Below are positions 1-10,697 of a DNA stretch of 64,000 nt, in pieces. Each line of letters starts with the position of its first letter. Position 1 is the stretch's first letter. The notes beneath the pieces were generated by a model that did no database searches, was not told the origin of the DNA, and was given only the letters and a program-made list of their open reading frames with translations. The translations under genes were made by a program, and so were the position numbers. Location of the stretch: positions 25,883-89,882 of the forward strand of contig NZ_WNKZ01000011.1 in NCBI RefSeq assembly GCF_009720835.1. The letters are read 5' to 3'. This DNA is from Pseudoduganella buxea. Its GTDB lineage: Bacteria > Pseudomonadota > Gammaproteobacteria > Burkholderiales > Burkholderiaceae_D.

Positions 1-584
1 GTGACGGGCCCCGGGTGGCGCCCGGCCGCCAGCGCCGCGTGCCACGCCACTACGCCGGCGCCGGCGATCTCGCGGCGCGGCGCACGCACGAAGTCCGGCA
101 CGTTCAGGTCGGTCGGCTGGCGCAGGTAATCGGCGTACGTCGCCACCACCGCATGGTCCAGGCCATGGCCCAGCAGGGGCTCGATGTGCGCGAACAGGTC
201 CTGCGCCACGACGATGGTGGCGGCGCCGGTATCGGCGACGTAGTGGCGCAGCTCCTCCGTCAGGTTCATCGGGTTGACGGGCACCACGACGGCGTTGGCG
301 CGCAGGATGGCGTAATAGGCCAGCACGAACTGGGGGCTGTTCTGCATGTACAGCAGCACCCGGTCGCCGTGGCGCACGCCGCACACCTGCTCCAGGTAGC
401 CCGCCAGGCGCTCCACTTCGTCGCGGCACTCGGCATAGCTGACGGGCGTGTCGTAGAAGATCATGCAGGGTTTGTCCGGGTAGCGCGTGGCCGACACTTC
501 CAGGTTGTAGAACAGGTTCGTTTGCGGCGGCGTGAGGTGCCGGGGCAGGCCCTTGGGCCAGTACGCAAGGTGACGCTCCATCAT
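1..584 (-). CDS. Acyl-CoA synthetase (AMP-binding), N-terminal part, cut by window edge
   Basis: The minus-strand frame is open from an ATG at 584 (a second ATG follows at once) to the left edge, giving 194 residues of an incomplete protein. It begins MMERHLAYWPKGLPRHL and includes FYNLEVSATRYPDKPCMIFYD and a segment on loading into the AMP-binding fold (HGDRVLLYMQNSPQFVLAYY, NAVVVPVNPMN), which is the usual start of fatty-acid or aromatic acyl-CoA ligases. The ATP/AMP signature would lie beyond the edge. A GGAGACAAG ribosome site precedes the start. It follows the acyl-CoA dehydrogenase at 635 by about 50 bp and is probably the last or next gene of that operon, activating a free acid to its CoA ester. 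Substrate unknown. Confidence 0.85.
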   Translation of the reverse strand, partial: MMERHLAYWPKGLPRHLTPPQTNLFYNLEVSATRYPDKPCMIFYDTPVSYAECRDEVERLAGYLEQVCGVRHGDRVLLYMQNSPQFVLAYYAILRANAVVVPVNPMNLTEELRHYVADTGAATIVVAQDLFAHIEPLLGHGLDHAVVATYADYLRQPTDLNVPDFVRAPRREIAGAGVVAWHAALAAGRHPGPV

Positions 585-634
585 CTGACTTGTCTCCATC
601 GGTTTTTTTATGGTGGGTGCTCTGGATTGCCCGG

Positions 635-1852
<1,218 letters not shown>

Positions 1853-1871
1853 GGGGTTCCTTTCGATGTGG

Positions 1872-2915
1872 TTACTTGATCGCTTGCGCCATGCGCCAGG
1901 CCTGTTCGGCCAGCGGGCGGGCCCGGCGGCCCGTCGCCACGGCATCCGCGGCCGCTGCATTGCCCTGCACGGCGCGGTGCGCGATGCCCTGCAGGATGCC
2001 GGCCAGGCGGAACATATTGAAGACGAGGTAGAACTCCCACTCGGCCCTGGCGACACTGCCACGGCCCGTGCGGCGGCAGTAGGCGTCCAGGTAAGCCGCC
2101 TCGTCGGGAATGCCCAGCGCGGCCAGCGGCTGGCCGGCCAGCCCGCGCGCCACCGGCGGCGCCATGCGCCAGGCCATGCAGTGGTAGGCAAAGTCCGCCA
2201 GCGGGTGGCCCAGGGTCGACAGCTCCCAGTCCAGCACCGCCAGGATGCGCGGCTCGGTGGGGTGGAAGACGACGTTGTCGATGCGGAAGTCGCCATGCAC
2301 GATGCGGGTCTCGTCCTGCGCGGGAATGTGCTCCGGCAGCCACGCGATCAGCCTGTCGACGGCGTCGATGGTTTCCGTTTCCGCGGCGCGGTACTGGCGC
2401 GTCCAGCGCGCCACCTGCCGTTCCATGTAGTTGCCGGCCTTGCCGTAGTCGCCCAGGCCCAGCGCGGCGTAATCGACCCGGTGCAAGGCCGCGATCACGC
2501 GATTGAGTTCGTCGTACATCGCGGCCCGCTCGGCTGGCGCCATGCCGGGCAGCGCCGGATCGCGCAGGATGCGGCCCTCGACATATTCCATCAGGTAGAA
2601 CGGCGTGCCGAATACGGATGGGTCCTCGCACAGCGCCAGCGCGCGCGGCACCGGCACGTCCGACCCTGCCAGCGCGGCGATGACGCGGTACTCCCGTTCG
2701 ATGGCATGGGCCGACGGCAGCAGGTGCCCAGGCGGCTTGGCGCGCAGCACGCAGCGCCGGCTGCCGGTGGTGACGAGGAAGGTGGGATTGGATTGGCCGC
2801 CGTTGAGGCGTTCGACGTAGGCGTCGCCGGCGAAGTGGCCGACATGCCGGCGCAGGAACGCGTCCAGCGCGCTGCCGGCGTGCCCGGCCGGACGGTGCAA
2901 TGCTTCAGAAATCAT
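1872..2915 (-). CDS. APH/choline-kinase-type phosphotransferase (ACAD10/11 N-domain type)
   Basis: A 347-residue cytoplasmic kinase-fold protein. It carries the Brenner-type catalytic motif HGDFRIDN, a metal-binding LDWE further on, and an N-lobe with [12 protein letters not shown] and CVLRAKP. Such stand-alone phosphotransferases next to an acyl-CoA dehydrogenase correspond to the two halves of ACAD10/ACAD11 and to LvaA with LvaC of Pseudomonas 4-hydroxyvalerate metabolism, where the hydroxyl of a 4-hydroxyacyl-CoA is phosphorylated. That substrate is inference here. It is the first gene of the leftward operon; the start at 2915 is 31-47 bp from a palindrome shared with the other operons of this island. 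Confidence 0.88.
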   Translation of the reverse strand: MISEALHRPAGHAGSALDAFLRRHVGHFAGDAYVERLNGGQSNPTFLVTTGSRRCVLRAKPPGHLLPSAHAIEREYRVIAALAGSDVPVPRALALCEDPSVFGTPFYLMEYVEGRILRDPALPGMAPAERAAMYDELNRVIAALHRVDYAALGLGDYGKAGNYMERQVARWTRQYRAAETETIDAVDRLIAWLPEHIPAQDETRIVHGDFRIDNVVFHPTEPRILAVLDWELSTLGHPLADFAYHCMAWRMAPPVARGLAGQPLAALGIPDEAAYLDAYCRRTGRGSVARAEWEFYLVFNMFRLAGILQGIAHRAVQGNAAAADAVATGRRARPLAEQAWRMAQAIK

Positions 2916-2944
2916 CGAGCCGCCTTGTTCGACGTTGAGGATTA

Positions 2945-2981
2945 AAACCGCTGTGCGAAACCGTGTTTCATTGCAGATCAG
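2945..2981. promoter_or_regulatory. Candidate IclR-type operator pair upstream of the kinase operon
   Basis: On the minus strand 2961-2945 reads GTTTCGCACAGCGGTTT, a GTTTCGC-N3-GC palindrome like those at 4615 and 19361. A weaker copy, GTTTCATTGCAGATC, begins 20 bp further on at 2965. The same 20-21 bp tandem spacing recurs at the other two main promoters. The pair lies between divergent starts at 2915 (minus) and 3070 (plus). Confidence 0.6.
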
Positions 2982-3069
2982 TGTAGCAGCAAAATAATAT
3001 AAACTGAACCATGAATTTTCAGTTCACCGGGCAGTGCGGCGCGCAAGGGCGCCATGACAAGGGGATGGC

Positions 3070-3555
3070 ATGACGGAAGATGGTGCGGAAATGCGCGAGG
3101 AAGTGCGTGGGAAGATGCTTGACGACGTGCCGCCGGGGTTCGAGCGGATCAAGCGGGGCGGCCCGTTCGTGGCGGGACTGGGCGAGTTGTATTACCGGCG
3201 CAACGGCGCGGACATCGTCATTGCGCTGCGCGTCACGCAGCGGCACACGAATATGCGCGGCATCGCCCACGGCGGCCTGCTGGCCAGCCTGGCCGACACG
3301 GCGCTGGGCATCGGGCTGACCCTGTGGTGCGACGGAAAGCAGTCCTTCGTTACCGTCAGCCTGACGACGGATTTCCTGGCGGCGGCGCGCCCGGGCGACT
3401 GGGTCGAGGCGCACGTGCAGGTCGAGCGCATCGGCGGGCGCGTGGCCTTCGCCGGCTGCCACCTGGAAGCGGGCGGCAAGCGGCTGCTGCGCGCCACCGG
3501 CGTCTTCGCCGTGATGGCCCCGCTGACGGCCGAACAGCTGGCCGCGGGCTACTGA
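3070..3555 (+). CDS. PaaI-family hotdog thioesterase
   Basis: A 161-residue single hotdog-fold protein. The motif IAHGGLLASLADTALG around residues 64-79 matches the HGG-x-LASLADTA helix of PaaI/YigI thioesterases, followed by the strand VTVSLTTDFLAAARPGDWVEA. The family hydrolyses acyl- or aryl-CoA thioesters and often frees CoA trapped in dead-end products. It is transcribed away from the phosphotransferase operon, shares its control region with it, and converges on the IclR gene with only four bases between the two stops. Confidence 0.9.
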   Translation: MTEDGAEMREEVRGKMLDDVPPGFERIKRGGPFVAGLGELYYRRNGADIVIALRVTQRHTNMRGIAHGGLLASLADTALGIGLTLWCDGKQSFVTVSLTTDFLAAARPGDWVEAHVQVERIGGRVAFAGCHLEAGGKRLLRATGVFAVMAPLTAEQLAAGY

Positions 3556-3559
3556 CGGC

Positions 3560-4381
3560 TCAGGATTCCAGCCGCGCGGCGATCTCGATCAGCCGCGGAC
3601 GCACTTCGTCCAGCAGGAACTCCTTCGACACGCTGGACGACGGTCCGCCGCAGTTCATCGACATCAGCTGGCTGCCGCCGATGGGCATGAAGCCGATGGC
3701 GATGCCGTTCACGTCCGGCTGCCAGTCGCCGAAGGAGGTGGCGCAGCCGTACTGTTCGTAGTCGCGCAGGCCCTGCTCCAGGCCACGGCGCAGGTTGTTG
3801 TGGGCCAGCTCGTCAAGCTCCATCGAGCGGCTGAGGATGTCCTTGCGCTCCTGCTCCGACGCGCGCGCCAGGTAGGCCCGGCCGATGGCCGACGCCGCGA
3901 TCGGCAGCCGCGAGCCCACCTGCAGCGCCAGCGCCAGCGCCGCCGTGCTGCGGCACACTTCCACGTAGATCATCGACAGCCGGTCGCGCATGGCAATCGA
4001 CACGGTCGTGCCGGAGAACTCGGCCAGCTCCTGCATCATCGGGCGGGCCAGCTGGCGGATGTCGAGCCGCGCCAGCATCGCGCTGCCCAGGCCCAGGGTG
4101 GCCGTGCCCAGCATGTAGCGCCCGCCCGTTTCCTGGGTCAGGTAACCCAGCTTCGTCAACGTGTAGGTAAAACGCGTGACGGTCGACTTCGGCAGGCCGC
4201 AGCGCTCGGCGATCTGCTGGTTGGTCAGGCCCTTGTCGGCGCGCCGGAAGCACGACAGCACTTCCAGCCCCCGCGCCAGCGCCGTGATGTAGTAGCGATC
4301 TTCAGGATTGCGAGTCTCGTCGGTTTCCGGCGCCGGGTTGTCCGCGCCGTCTTGTTGTTCCTTGTTCTCGTCAGCTTGCAT
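3560..4381 (-). CDS. IclR-family transcriptional regulator
   Basis: A 273-residue regulator. The start is the ATG of MQADENKEQQ at 4381; the longer open frame upstream is antisense to the aldehyde dehydrogenase. After a polar 28-residue tail comes a winged helix (YYITALARGLEVLSCF, then GLTNQQIAERCGLPKSTVTRF, about residues 50-71), then the IclR effector domain (YMLGTATLGLGSAML, RPMMQELAEFSGTTVSIA, PIAASAIGRAYLA). It is divergent from the aldehyde dehydrogenase operon across a 303-bp gap with two palindromes of the type seen in the other promoters of this island. I infer that it controls the whole acyl-CoA catabolic cluster and itself; effector unknown. Confidence 0.92.
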   Translation of the reverse strand: MQADENKEQQDGADNPAPETDETRNPEDRYYITALARGLEVLSCFRRADKGLTNQQIAERCGLPKSTVTRFTYTLTKLGYLTQETGGRYMLGTATLGLGSAMLARLDIRQLARPMMQELAEFSGTTVSIAMRDRLSMIYVEVCRSTAALALALQVGSRLPIAASAIGRAYLARASEQERKDILSRSMELDELAHNNLRRGLEQGLRDYEQYGCATSFGDWQPDVNGIAIGFMPIGGSQLMSMNCGGPSSSVSKEFLLDEVRPRLIEIAARLES

Positions 4382-4684
4382 GCATGCTCCAGATTGAATT
4401 GATGGACCGTGTCCGCCGCCCCTTCCGGCGGGGCGGCAACAGTGGCACACTGGGCGGCGTGCAGCGAAATTGAAACACGACGTCGCGACCGCCCCGCTCG
4501 CGAACCCCTCTTCCACCCCGTTGGCCGCCCTGCCCGGCCGACGCTGCGGCAACAAACCGTTGCCGACGATGCAAAAGTATCGTATTCTTTTTTTATTCCA
4601 TTTTACATCACGTTGTTTCGCATAGCAAAACAGTTGTTCCGAATAGCCCATGGTCGCCCGACCGTGCATCCAGGAGTCAGCAGC
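4382..4684. promoter_or_regulatory. Divergent control region, iclR / aldehyde dehydrogenase
   Basis: A 303-bp non-coding gap. The right half is AT-rich (about 4570-4615), unlike the surrounding GC-rich DNA, and probably holds the promoters. No separate gene was seen. Two palindromes at 4615 and 4636 lie between this AT-rich stretch and the aldehyde dehydrogenase start, where a bound protein could block the rightward promoter. Confidence 0.6.
4615..4652. promoter_or_regulatory. Candidate IclR-type operator pair upstream of ALDH operon
   Basis: GTTTCGCATAGCAAAAC at 4615-4631 is a near palindrome (GTTTCGC-ATA-GCAAAAC). GTTCCGAATAGCCCATG at 4636-4652 is a weaker second copy, start-to-start distance 21 bp. 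It ends 32 bp before the ALDH ATG. Confidence 0.65.
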
Positions 4685-6127
4685 ATGCAGGAAACACAGA
4701 TCGTTCACGATCGCTTCTTTATCGCTTCCCAGTGGGTCAATCCACACACGCCGGACACCATCGACGTCATCGACCCATCGACGGGCGATGCCATCGGCCG
4801 CGTGCCGGCCGGCGATGCGCCGGACGCCGATGCCGCCGTGCAGGCAGCCCGCGCCGCCTTCGACAGCTGGAGCACCACCGCCCCGCACCGCCGCGCCGAT
4901 TACCTGGACCGCATCGCCCACGGCCTGCGCGAACGCAGCGACGAACTGGCGCGGCTGATCGCCGGCGAAGTAGGCATGCCCATCAAACTGGCCAGCGCCA
5001 TCCAGGTCGGCTCGCCCATCGCCATCTTCGCCAGCTACGCCAGACTGGCCCGCGAGGCTGAATGGGAACACACGGTGGGCCACTCGCGCGTGCTGCGCGA
5101 AGCGGTCGGCGTGGTGGCCTGCATCACGCCGTGGAATTACCCGCTGCACCAGATCGCGGCCAAGGTGGGCGCGGCGCTGGCCGCCGGCTGTACCGTCGTG
5201 TTGAAGCCCTCCGAAGTGGCGCCCCTGAATGCCTTCGTGCTGGCCGAGGTGATCGAAGCGGCCGGCCTGCCGCCGGGCGTGTTCAACCTCGTCACCGGTT
5301 ATGGCCCGGCCATCGGCGAAGCGCTGGTGCGCCATCCGGACGTGGACATGGTGTCGTTCACCGGGTCGACCGATGCGGGCCGCCGCATCTCGGCCGTCGC
5401 GGGCGAGACCATCAAGCGCGTGGCACTGGAACTGGGCGGCAAATCGGCCGCCATCGTGCTGGAAGACGCCGACCTGCCCGCCGCCATCAAGGGCACCTTG
5501 AGCGCCTGCTTCCTCAACAGCGGCCAGACCTGCTCGGCCCATACCCGCCTGCTGGTCCCGGAAGCGCTGTACGACGAAGCCGCGCGCCTGGCCGTGCAAG
5601 GCGCCGCCGCCTTCACGGTGGGCGACCCGCTGCAACCGGGCGTGCGCCTCGGACCGCTGGCCTCCAGCGCCCAGCTGCAGCGCGTGCGTGCCTACATCCG
5701 CCGTGGCATCGAGGAAGGCGCGGACCTGCTGTGCGGCGGCGCCGAAGCGCCGGCGGGCCTGGAGCACGGCTTCTATGTGCAGCCCACCGTGTTCGGCAAG
5801 GTCGATCCCGGCAGCACCATCGCCCAGGAAGAGATCTTCGGCCCGGTGCTGGCCATCCTGACCTACCGCGACGAAGATGACGCCGTGCGCATCGCCAACG
5901 GCACGCCGTATGGCCTGGGCGGCGCCGTCTGGGCCGGCAGCGACGAACGGGCCATCGCGCTGGCACGCCGCCTGCGCACGGGCCAGGTCGACATCAACGG
6001 CGGCGCCTTCAACGGCAGCGCCCCGTTCGGCGGCTACAAGCAGTCCGGCAACGGCCGTGAGCTGGGCAGCTACGGCCTGGACGAATTCCTCGAATACAAA
6101 TCCCTGCAATGCAAACAGGCCGCCTGA
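4685..6127 (+). CDS. NAD(P)-dependent aldehyde dehydrogenase
   Basis: A 480-residue ALDH-superfamily enzyme that oxidises an aldehyde to the acid. Visible are the TPWNYPLHQ coenzyme-site motif near residue 148, LKPSEVAP near 173, [10 protein letters not shown] near 225, the general base Glu249 in LELGGKSA, and catalytic Cys283 in [13 protein letters not shown] and the C-terminal [12 protein letters not shown] also fit. It is the first gene of an operon with a zinc alcohol dehydrogenase 11 bp downstream and an ABC importer, so the likely path is imported alcohol to aldehyde to acid, then CoA activation. Substrate cannot be read from sequence. Confidence 0.93.
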   Translation: MQETQIVHDRFFIASQWVNPHTPDTIDVIDPSTGDAIGRVPAGDAPDADAAVQAARAAFDSWSTTAPHRRADYLDRIAHGLRERSDELARLIAGEVGMPIKLASAIQVGSPIAIFASYARLAREAEWEHTVGHSRVLREAVGVVACITPWNYPLHQIAAKVGAALAAGCTVVLKPSEVAPLNAFVLAEVIEAAGLPPGVFNLVTGYGPAIGEALVRHPDVDMVSFTGSTDAGRRISAVAGETIKRVALELGGKSAAIVLEDADLPAAIKGTLSACFLNSGQTCSAHTRLLVPEALYDEAARLAVQGAAAFTVGDPLQPGVRLGPLASSAQLQRVRAYIRRGIEEGADLLCGGAEAPAGLEHGFYVQPTVFGKVDPGSTIAQEEIFGPVLAILTYRDEDDAVRIANGTPYGLGGAVWAGSDERAIALARRLRTGQVDINGGAFNGSAPFGGYKQSGNGRELGSYGLDEFLEYKSLQCKQAA

Positions 6128-6138
6128 AAGGAGCCCCC

Positions 6139-7257
6139 ATGCCAGAGACCCGTTACCAGCGCGCCAAGGCCGTCCTGTGCCGCACCACCGGCGCGAGCGT
6201 CGTGGTGGAAGACATCGACGTCGAATACCCCCGCCGTGGCGAAGTGATGATCAAGCTGTCCGCCTGCGGCATCTGCCACAGCGACCTGTCCGCCACCAAC
6301 GGCACTATCCCGATGCCGGCGCCGCTGGTGCTGGGCCACGAAGGTGCCGGCGTCGTTGTCGCGCTGGGCGAAGGCGTGACGGACTTCGCGCTGGGCGACC
6401 ATGTGCTCAGCTCCTTCGTCAGCATGTGCGGCAAGTGCCGCTATTGCCAGACGGGGCGCCCGCAGCTGTGCGACCAGGCCGCCAAGGCGGCCGTCTCGCT
6501 GCCGGACGGTTCGGTGCGCACCTTCGGCCTGGACGGCCAGCCCATCAACGTCTTCTCCGGCTGCGGCGTGATGGCCGAATACGCCACGCTCCACGTCGAT
6601 AACGTCGTCAAGATCGCCCAGGACGTGCAGCTTGACCACGCCTGCCTGGTCGGCTGCGGCGTCATGACGGGCGTGGGCGCGGCCGTCAATACAGCCAAGG
6701 TCGAAGCAGGGTCGATCGCCGTGGTGTTCGGCTGCGGCGGCGTCGGCCTGAATGCCATCCAGGGCTGCCGCATCGCCGGCGCCGCCATGATCGTGGCCGT
6801 CGACATGGCGGACGCCAAGCTGGACCTGGCGCGCGAATTCGGCGCGACCCATACCATCAACAGCGCCACGCCGGAGCTGGTCAAGGCCATCCGCAAGCTG
6901 ACGGGCGGCGGCGCCGACTATGCTTTCGAATGCGTCGGCAAGGGCGAGATCGTGGCCCAGGCCTACGGCGTGCTGGCCAAGGGCGGCAAGGCCGTGGTGG
7001 TGGGCGTGGCCGCGCCGAAGGACATGACGACGATCCGCACGGGCAGCCTGACCTTCGAGGAAAAGACGCTGACGGGCAGCTACTTCGGCTCGGCCCGGCC
7101 GCGCCAGGATTTCCCGCGCCTGCTGGCGCTGTACCGCGAAAAGCGCCTGAAGCTGGCGGAGCTGATCACGCGCCGCTACCGCATCGACGAGGCGCCGCAG
7201 GCCTTTGCCGACCTGGCCGAAGGCCGCAACGCACGGGGAGTCATCATGTTCGATTGA
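6139..7257 (+). CDS. Zinc-dependent medium-chain alcohol dehydrogenase
   Basis: A 372-residue MDR-family dehydrogenase of the class III/NDMA-dependent-like subgroup. Catalytic zinc ligands are Cys46 (CGICHSDL) and His67 (GHEGAG). Structural zinc ligands are Cys97, Cys100, Cys103 and Cys111 (CGKCRYCQTGRPQLC). The Rossmann motif is VFGCGGVGLNAIQG. The start at 6139 follows AAAGGAG. It probably oxidises a primary alcohol to the aldehyde taken by the upstream ALDH. Substrate unknown; geraniol-, benzyl- or diol-type alcohols are all possible. Confidence 0.92.
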   Translation: MPETRYQRAKAVLCRTTGASVVVEDIDVEYPRRGEVMIKLSACGICHSDLSATNGTIPMPAPLVLGHEGAGVVVALGEGVTDFALGDHVLSSFVSMCGKCRYCQTGRPQLCDQAAKAAVSLPDGSVRTFGLDGQPINVFSGCGVMAEYATLHVDNVVKIAQDVQLDHACLVGCGVMTGVGAAVNTAKVEAGSIAVVFGCGGVGLNAIQGCRIAGAAMIVAVDMADAKLDLAREFGATHTINSATPELVKAIRKLTGGGADYAFECVGKGEIVAQAYGVLAKGGKAVVVGVAAPKDMTTIRTGSLTFEEKTLTGSYFGSARPRQDFPRLLALYREKRLKLAELITRRYRIDEAPQAFADLAEGRNARGVIMFD

Positions 7258-7327
7258 TTGCACCGTACTGCCGGCAGCATCCAAAAACACCAGGGCCTCG
7301 ATGCCCGCTAAAACAACGGAGACAATT

Positions 7328-8191
7328 TTGGAGCTCTTCCTGCAACAAGTCTTGAATGGACTGACCCTGGGCGGCGTCTACAGCCTGGTGGCATTGGGCC
7401 TGACCCTCGTCTATGGCATCCTGCACGTGCCGAACTTCGCCCATGGCGCCTTCTACATGGCGGGCGCCTACTCGGCCTTCTTCCTGATCAACCGCATGGG
7501 ACTGAACTACTGGTGGGGCATGGCCGGCGCCGCCGTGACGGTGGCGCTGATTTCGGTGCTGTCCGAGCGGCTCGTGTTCCACCCGCTGCGCAAGGCACCC
7601 TACCTGCACCACATGATCGCCTCGATCGGCATCCTGCTGTTCCTGGAAGCGGGCGCGCAGGCGCTGTGGGGCGCGGACTTCCACCGCATGGACACGCCCT
7701 ACACGCAGATCGTCGAACTGGGTTCGCTGACCCTGCCGGCCCAGCGCCTGCTGATCATCGGCGCCGCCTTCGGCCTGGTGGTGCTGCTGCAGCTGTTCCT
7801 GAAAAAGACCGTCACCGGCGCCACCATCATCGCGATGGCGCAGAACCGCGAAGGCGCCGCCCTGGTGGGCATCGACGCCAACCGCGTCGCGATGCTGACG
7901 TTTGCGATTGCCGGCGCGCTGGCAGGCATGGCCGCCGTCCTGTACGCGCCGATCAACCTGGTGTACACGTCGATGGGCCACCTCGTCATCACGAAGGCCT
8001 TCGTCATCATCGTGCTGGGCGGCATGGGCAGCGTGCCCGGCGCCATCGTCGGGGGCCTGATCATCGGCTTCGCCGAAGCCTTCGGCGCCTTCTACATCTC
8101 GACCGACTACAAGGACATCATCGCCTTCGCGCTGCTGGTGCTGATCCTGTCGGTACGGCCGCAAGGCCTGTTCGCCCGGGGAGCCCACTGA
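7328..8191 (+). CDS. livH: LIV-type ABC transporter permease, LivH family
   Basis: A 287-residue inner-membrane permease of the branched-chain amino acid (HAAT) importer family. I chose the TTG at 7328 because GGAGA lies 5-9 bases upstream and the protein then begins MELFLQQVLNGLTLGGVYSLVALGLTLVYG, the normal LivH N terminus. An ATG at 7301 in the same frame would place the ribosome site inside the gene. The conserved permease loop is GANRVAMLTFAIAGALAGMA-like (residues about 190-210), with VLGGMGSVPGAIVGG near the end. It overlaps livM by the ATGA arrangement. Context suggests an acid, alcohol or aromatic as substrate rather than amino acids. Confidence 0.9.
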   Translation: MELFLQQVLNGLTLGGVYSLVALGLTLVYGILHVPNFAHGAFYMAGAYSAFFLINRMGLNYWWGMAGAAVTVALISVLSERLVFHPLRKAPYLHHMIASIGILLFLEAGAQALWGADFHRMDTPYTQIVELGSLTLPAQRLLIIGAAFGLVVLLQLFLKKTVTGATIIAMAQNREGAALVGIDANRVAMLTFAIAGALAGMAAVLYAPINLVYTSMGHLVITKAFVIIVLGGMGSVPGAIVGGLIIGFAEAFGAFYISTDYKDIIAFALLVLILSVRPQGLFARGAH

Positions 8192-9207
8192 TGAAACTCG
8201 TGAACGCACGAACCGGCTGGAGCCTGCTGCTGCTGCTGGCGCTGGCCTTCCCCTTCATGGCCGGCAATGACTACCACCTGACCGTGATGTCGACCGCCTA
8301 TATCTACGCCATCGCCACGGTGGGCCTGAACCTCATCACGGGCTACACGGGCCAGTTCAACCTGGCCCACAGCGGCTTCATGGCTGTCGGCGCCTATACG
8401 GTCGGCATCCTGACGGTCGACCATGGCGTGCCGTTCTGGGCCGCCTTCGCGCTGTCCGGCCTCGTGGCGGCCTTTATCGGCTTCTTCGTCGGGCTCGTGT
8501 CGCTGCGGCTGAAGACGCACTTCTTCTCGATCTTCACCTTGTGCGTGGGCTACATCATGTTCCTCCTGATCGAGAAGTGGGAAAGCCTGACGCACGGCAC
8601 CGTCGGCATCGTCGGCATTCCCGCGCCGGAGTCGATCGGGCCGCTGGATTTTTCCGAGCCGCGCACGCAGTACTACATGGTGCTGTTCTTCCTCGTCGCC
8701 AGCCTGTGGATCATGCACCGCATCGTCCACTCGCTGCTGGGCCGTACCTTCGTGGCGATCCGCAATGGCGACGAGCTGGCGCAGGCACTGGGCATCAACC
8801 TGATGCGCAACAAGCTCCTGGCCTTCATGCTGTCCGTGTTCTTCTCCGGCATGGCCGGCGGCCTGTATGCGGGCTATGTGCGCTTCCTGGGGCCGGGCGT
8901 GGCCGGCGTCGAGCATACTTTCGACATGACGATGTACATGCTGGTGGGCGGCATCGGCACCCTGTCCGGCCCCCTGCTGGGCGCCATCGCCGTACCGTGG
9001 CTGACGCAGTACCTGCAGTTCCTGCAGGAGTACCGCTTCGTCGTGTTCGGCCCCGTGCTGGTGCTGCTGGTGATCTTCCTGCCGCACGGGATCGTCGGCA
9101 CCTGGCTGAACCGCCAGCGCAGGAAGGCTGCCCTGCCCGCGACCGCGCCCACGCCGGCGCCGCGCCTGGCCGCCGTGCCGCAGGAGAAGGGAGCGCGCCA
9201 TGCTTGA
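8191..9207 (+). CDS. livM: LIV-type ABC transporter permease, LivM family
   Basis: A 338-residue second permease of the importer. It has multiple hydrophobic helices and the family segments GLNLITGYTGQFNLAHSGFMAVGAY and VGGIGTLSGPLLGA. EAA-like coupling loop: NGDELAQALGINLMRNKLLAFMLS. The C terminus ends in an Ala/Pro-rich cytoplasmic tail. Its ATG overlaps the livH stop and its own end overlaps the livG start by eight bases, so the four transporter genes are translationally coupled. Confidence 0.9.
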   Translation: MKLVNARTGWSLLLLLALAFPFMAGNDYHLTVMSTAYIYAIATVGLNLITGYTGQFNLAHSGFMAVGAYTVGILTVDHGVPFWAAFALSGLVAAFIGFFVGLVSLRLKTHFFSIFTLCVGYIMFLLIEKWESLTHGTVGIVGIPAPESIGPLDFSEPRTQYYMVLFFLVASLWIMHRIVHSLLGRTFVAIRNGDELAQALGINLMRNKLLAFMLSVFFSGMAGGLYAGYVRFLGPGVAGVEHTFDMTMYMLVGGIGTLSGPLLGAIAVPWLTQYLQFLQEYRFVVFGPVLVLLVIFLPHGIVGTWLNRQRRKAALPATAPTPAPRLAAVPQEKGARHA

Positions 9208-9958
9208 AATCGAATCGCTCAGCAAGCGCTTCGGCGGGCTGACGGCCGTCAACGCCGTCAGCGCCAGCTTCGCGCGCGGCACCATCAACGCCATCATCGG
9301 CCCGAACGGCGCCGGCAAGACGACGTTCTTCAACCTGGTCAGCGGCACCATCCGTCCCACTTCGGGGCGCGTGCTGTTCGACGGGCGCGACGTGACGGGC
9401 CTGCGCGCGGACCAGGCGGCCCGCCTCGGCATGGCCCGCACCTTCCAGACCACGGCGCTGTTCGATACGGCGACGGTGCTGGACAACCTGATCGTCGGCC
9501 ACCGTCTGCGCACCCGTTCGACCCTGGTCGACGTGATACTGGGGACGAATCGGCTGCGCGACGAGGAACGCATCTGCCGCGAGAAGGCCCGGGCTGCGCT
9601 GGACTTCGTCGGCCTGTCCCACCTGGAGGCACGGGTGGCCGGCGACATCTCGCAGGAAGAGCGCAAGCGCGTCGCCTTCGCGCTGGCCCTGTCCACCGAT
9701 CCCACCCTGCTGCTGCTGGACGAACCGGCCGGCGGCGTCAATCCGGAGGAAACCGACGGGCTGGCGCAGCTGATCCGCAAGATGGCGAAAAGCGGCCTGA
9801 CAGTGTGCCTGATCGAACACAAGATGGACATGATCATGAACCTGGCCGACCGCATCCTCGTGCTGAACTACGGCGAGAAGATCGCCGAAGGCACGCCCGC
9901 CGAAATCCGCGCCAATCCGGCCGTCATCGAAGCCTACCTGGGGACCGAACATGCTTAG
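9200..9958 (+). CDS. livG: LIV-type ABC transporter ATPase, LivG family
   Basis: A 252-residue ATPase. Walker A is GPNGAGKT (about residue 34), Walker B is [16 protein letters not shown], and the H-loop is [11 protein letters not shown]. The signature loop reads [15 protein letters not shown] where LivG proteins usually have an LSxGxQ/LPYGxQRRLEIARAL-like sequence, so the C-loop is divergent while the rest is canonical. It pairs with LivF on the cytoplasmic face to power the LivHM channel. Confidence 0.9.
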   Translation: MLEIESLSKRFGGLTAVNAVSASFARGTINAIIGPNGAGKTTFFNLVSGTIRPTSGRVLFDGRDVTGLRADQAARLGMARTFQTTALFDTATVLDNLIVGHRLRTRSTLVDVILGTNRLRDEERICREKARAALDFVGLSHLEARVAGDISQEERKRVAFALALSTDPTLLLLDEPAGGVNPEETDGLAQLIRKMAKSGLTVCLIEHKMDMIMNLADRILVLNYGEKIAEGTPAEIRANPAVIEAYLGTEHA

Positions 9959-10658
9959 CCTCGACCGAGTATCGCTGTCCTACGGCAGCTTTCGCGCGCT
10001 GCACGACGTCAGCATCCACGCCGACGACGGCGAACTGGTGGTGCTGCTGGGATCGAACGGCGCGGGCAAGAGCTCGATCTTCCTCACCATGAGCGGCTTG
10101 AATCGGGCATCGTCCGGCAGCATCCGCTTCGGCGCGCACGAGCTGGTGGGCCGCAAGCCCTCGCAGATCGTCGCCGACGGCCTGGTGCACTGTCCCGAGG
10201 GACGCAAGCTGTTCCCCGGCATGTCGGTGCTGAAGAACCTGACCCTGGGCGCCTACGTGCACCGCAGCGACAGCAAGGGCGTCAAGCGCACGCTGGATGA
10301 AGTATTCGAGCTGTTCCCCATCCTGCACGAGAAGCGGGAAAGCCCCGCCGGCTCGCTCAGCGGCGGCCAGCAGCAGATGGTGGCCATCGGCCGCGCGCTG
10401 ATGGGGCGACCCAAGGCGCTGCTGCTGGACGAGCCGTCGCTGGGCCTGGCCCCGCTGGTGGTGAAGCAGATGTTCGAGATCATCGCCCGCATCAACAAGG
10501 CCGGCACGACGGTGCTGCTGGCCGAGCAGAACGCCTACGCGGCGCTGAACATCGCCAGCCGTGCATATGTCATCGAACAAGGCCGCATCGTCATGGAAGG
10601 CGGCCGCGACGAGCTGTTGAACAACCCGCAGGTCCGCAAGGCGTATATCGGCGCATGA
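9951..10658 (+). CDS. livF: LIV-type ABC transporter ATPase, LivF family
   Basis: A 235-residue ATPase. Walker A GSNGAGKS, canonical signature [15 protein letters not shown], Walker [15 protein letters not shown]-loop [11 protein letters not shown]. It has the [21 protein letters not shown] segment typical of LivF. It starts inside the last codons of livG. Its canonical signature contrasts with the divergent one in LivG, so both sites may not be equally active. Confidence 0.92.
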   Translation: MLSLDRVSLSYGSFRALHDVSIHADDGELVVLLGSNGAGKSSIFLTMSGLNRASSGSIRFGAHELVGRKPSQIVADGLVHCPEGRKLFPGMSVLKNLTLGAYVHRSDSKGVKRTLDEVFELFPILHEKRESPAGSLSGGQQQMVAIGRALMGRPKALLLDEPSLGLAPLVVKQMFEIIARINKAGTTVLLAEQNAYAALNIASRAYVIEQGRIVMEGGRDELLNNPQVRKAYIGA

Positions 10659-10697
10659 GGCGCGCCACCCCATAACCATAAAACCACAGGAGACATC

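Noticed and set aside
3560..6109. An 849-codon minus-strand frame extending iclR across the aldehyde dehydrogenase
   Set aside because: The upstream 570 codons are antisense to an intact ALDH with full motifs; iclR has a good start at 4381.
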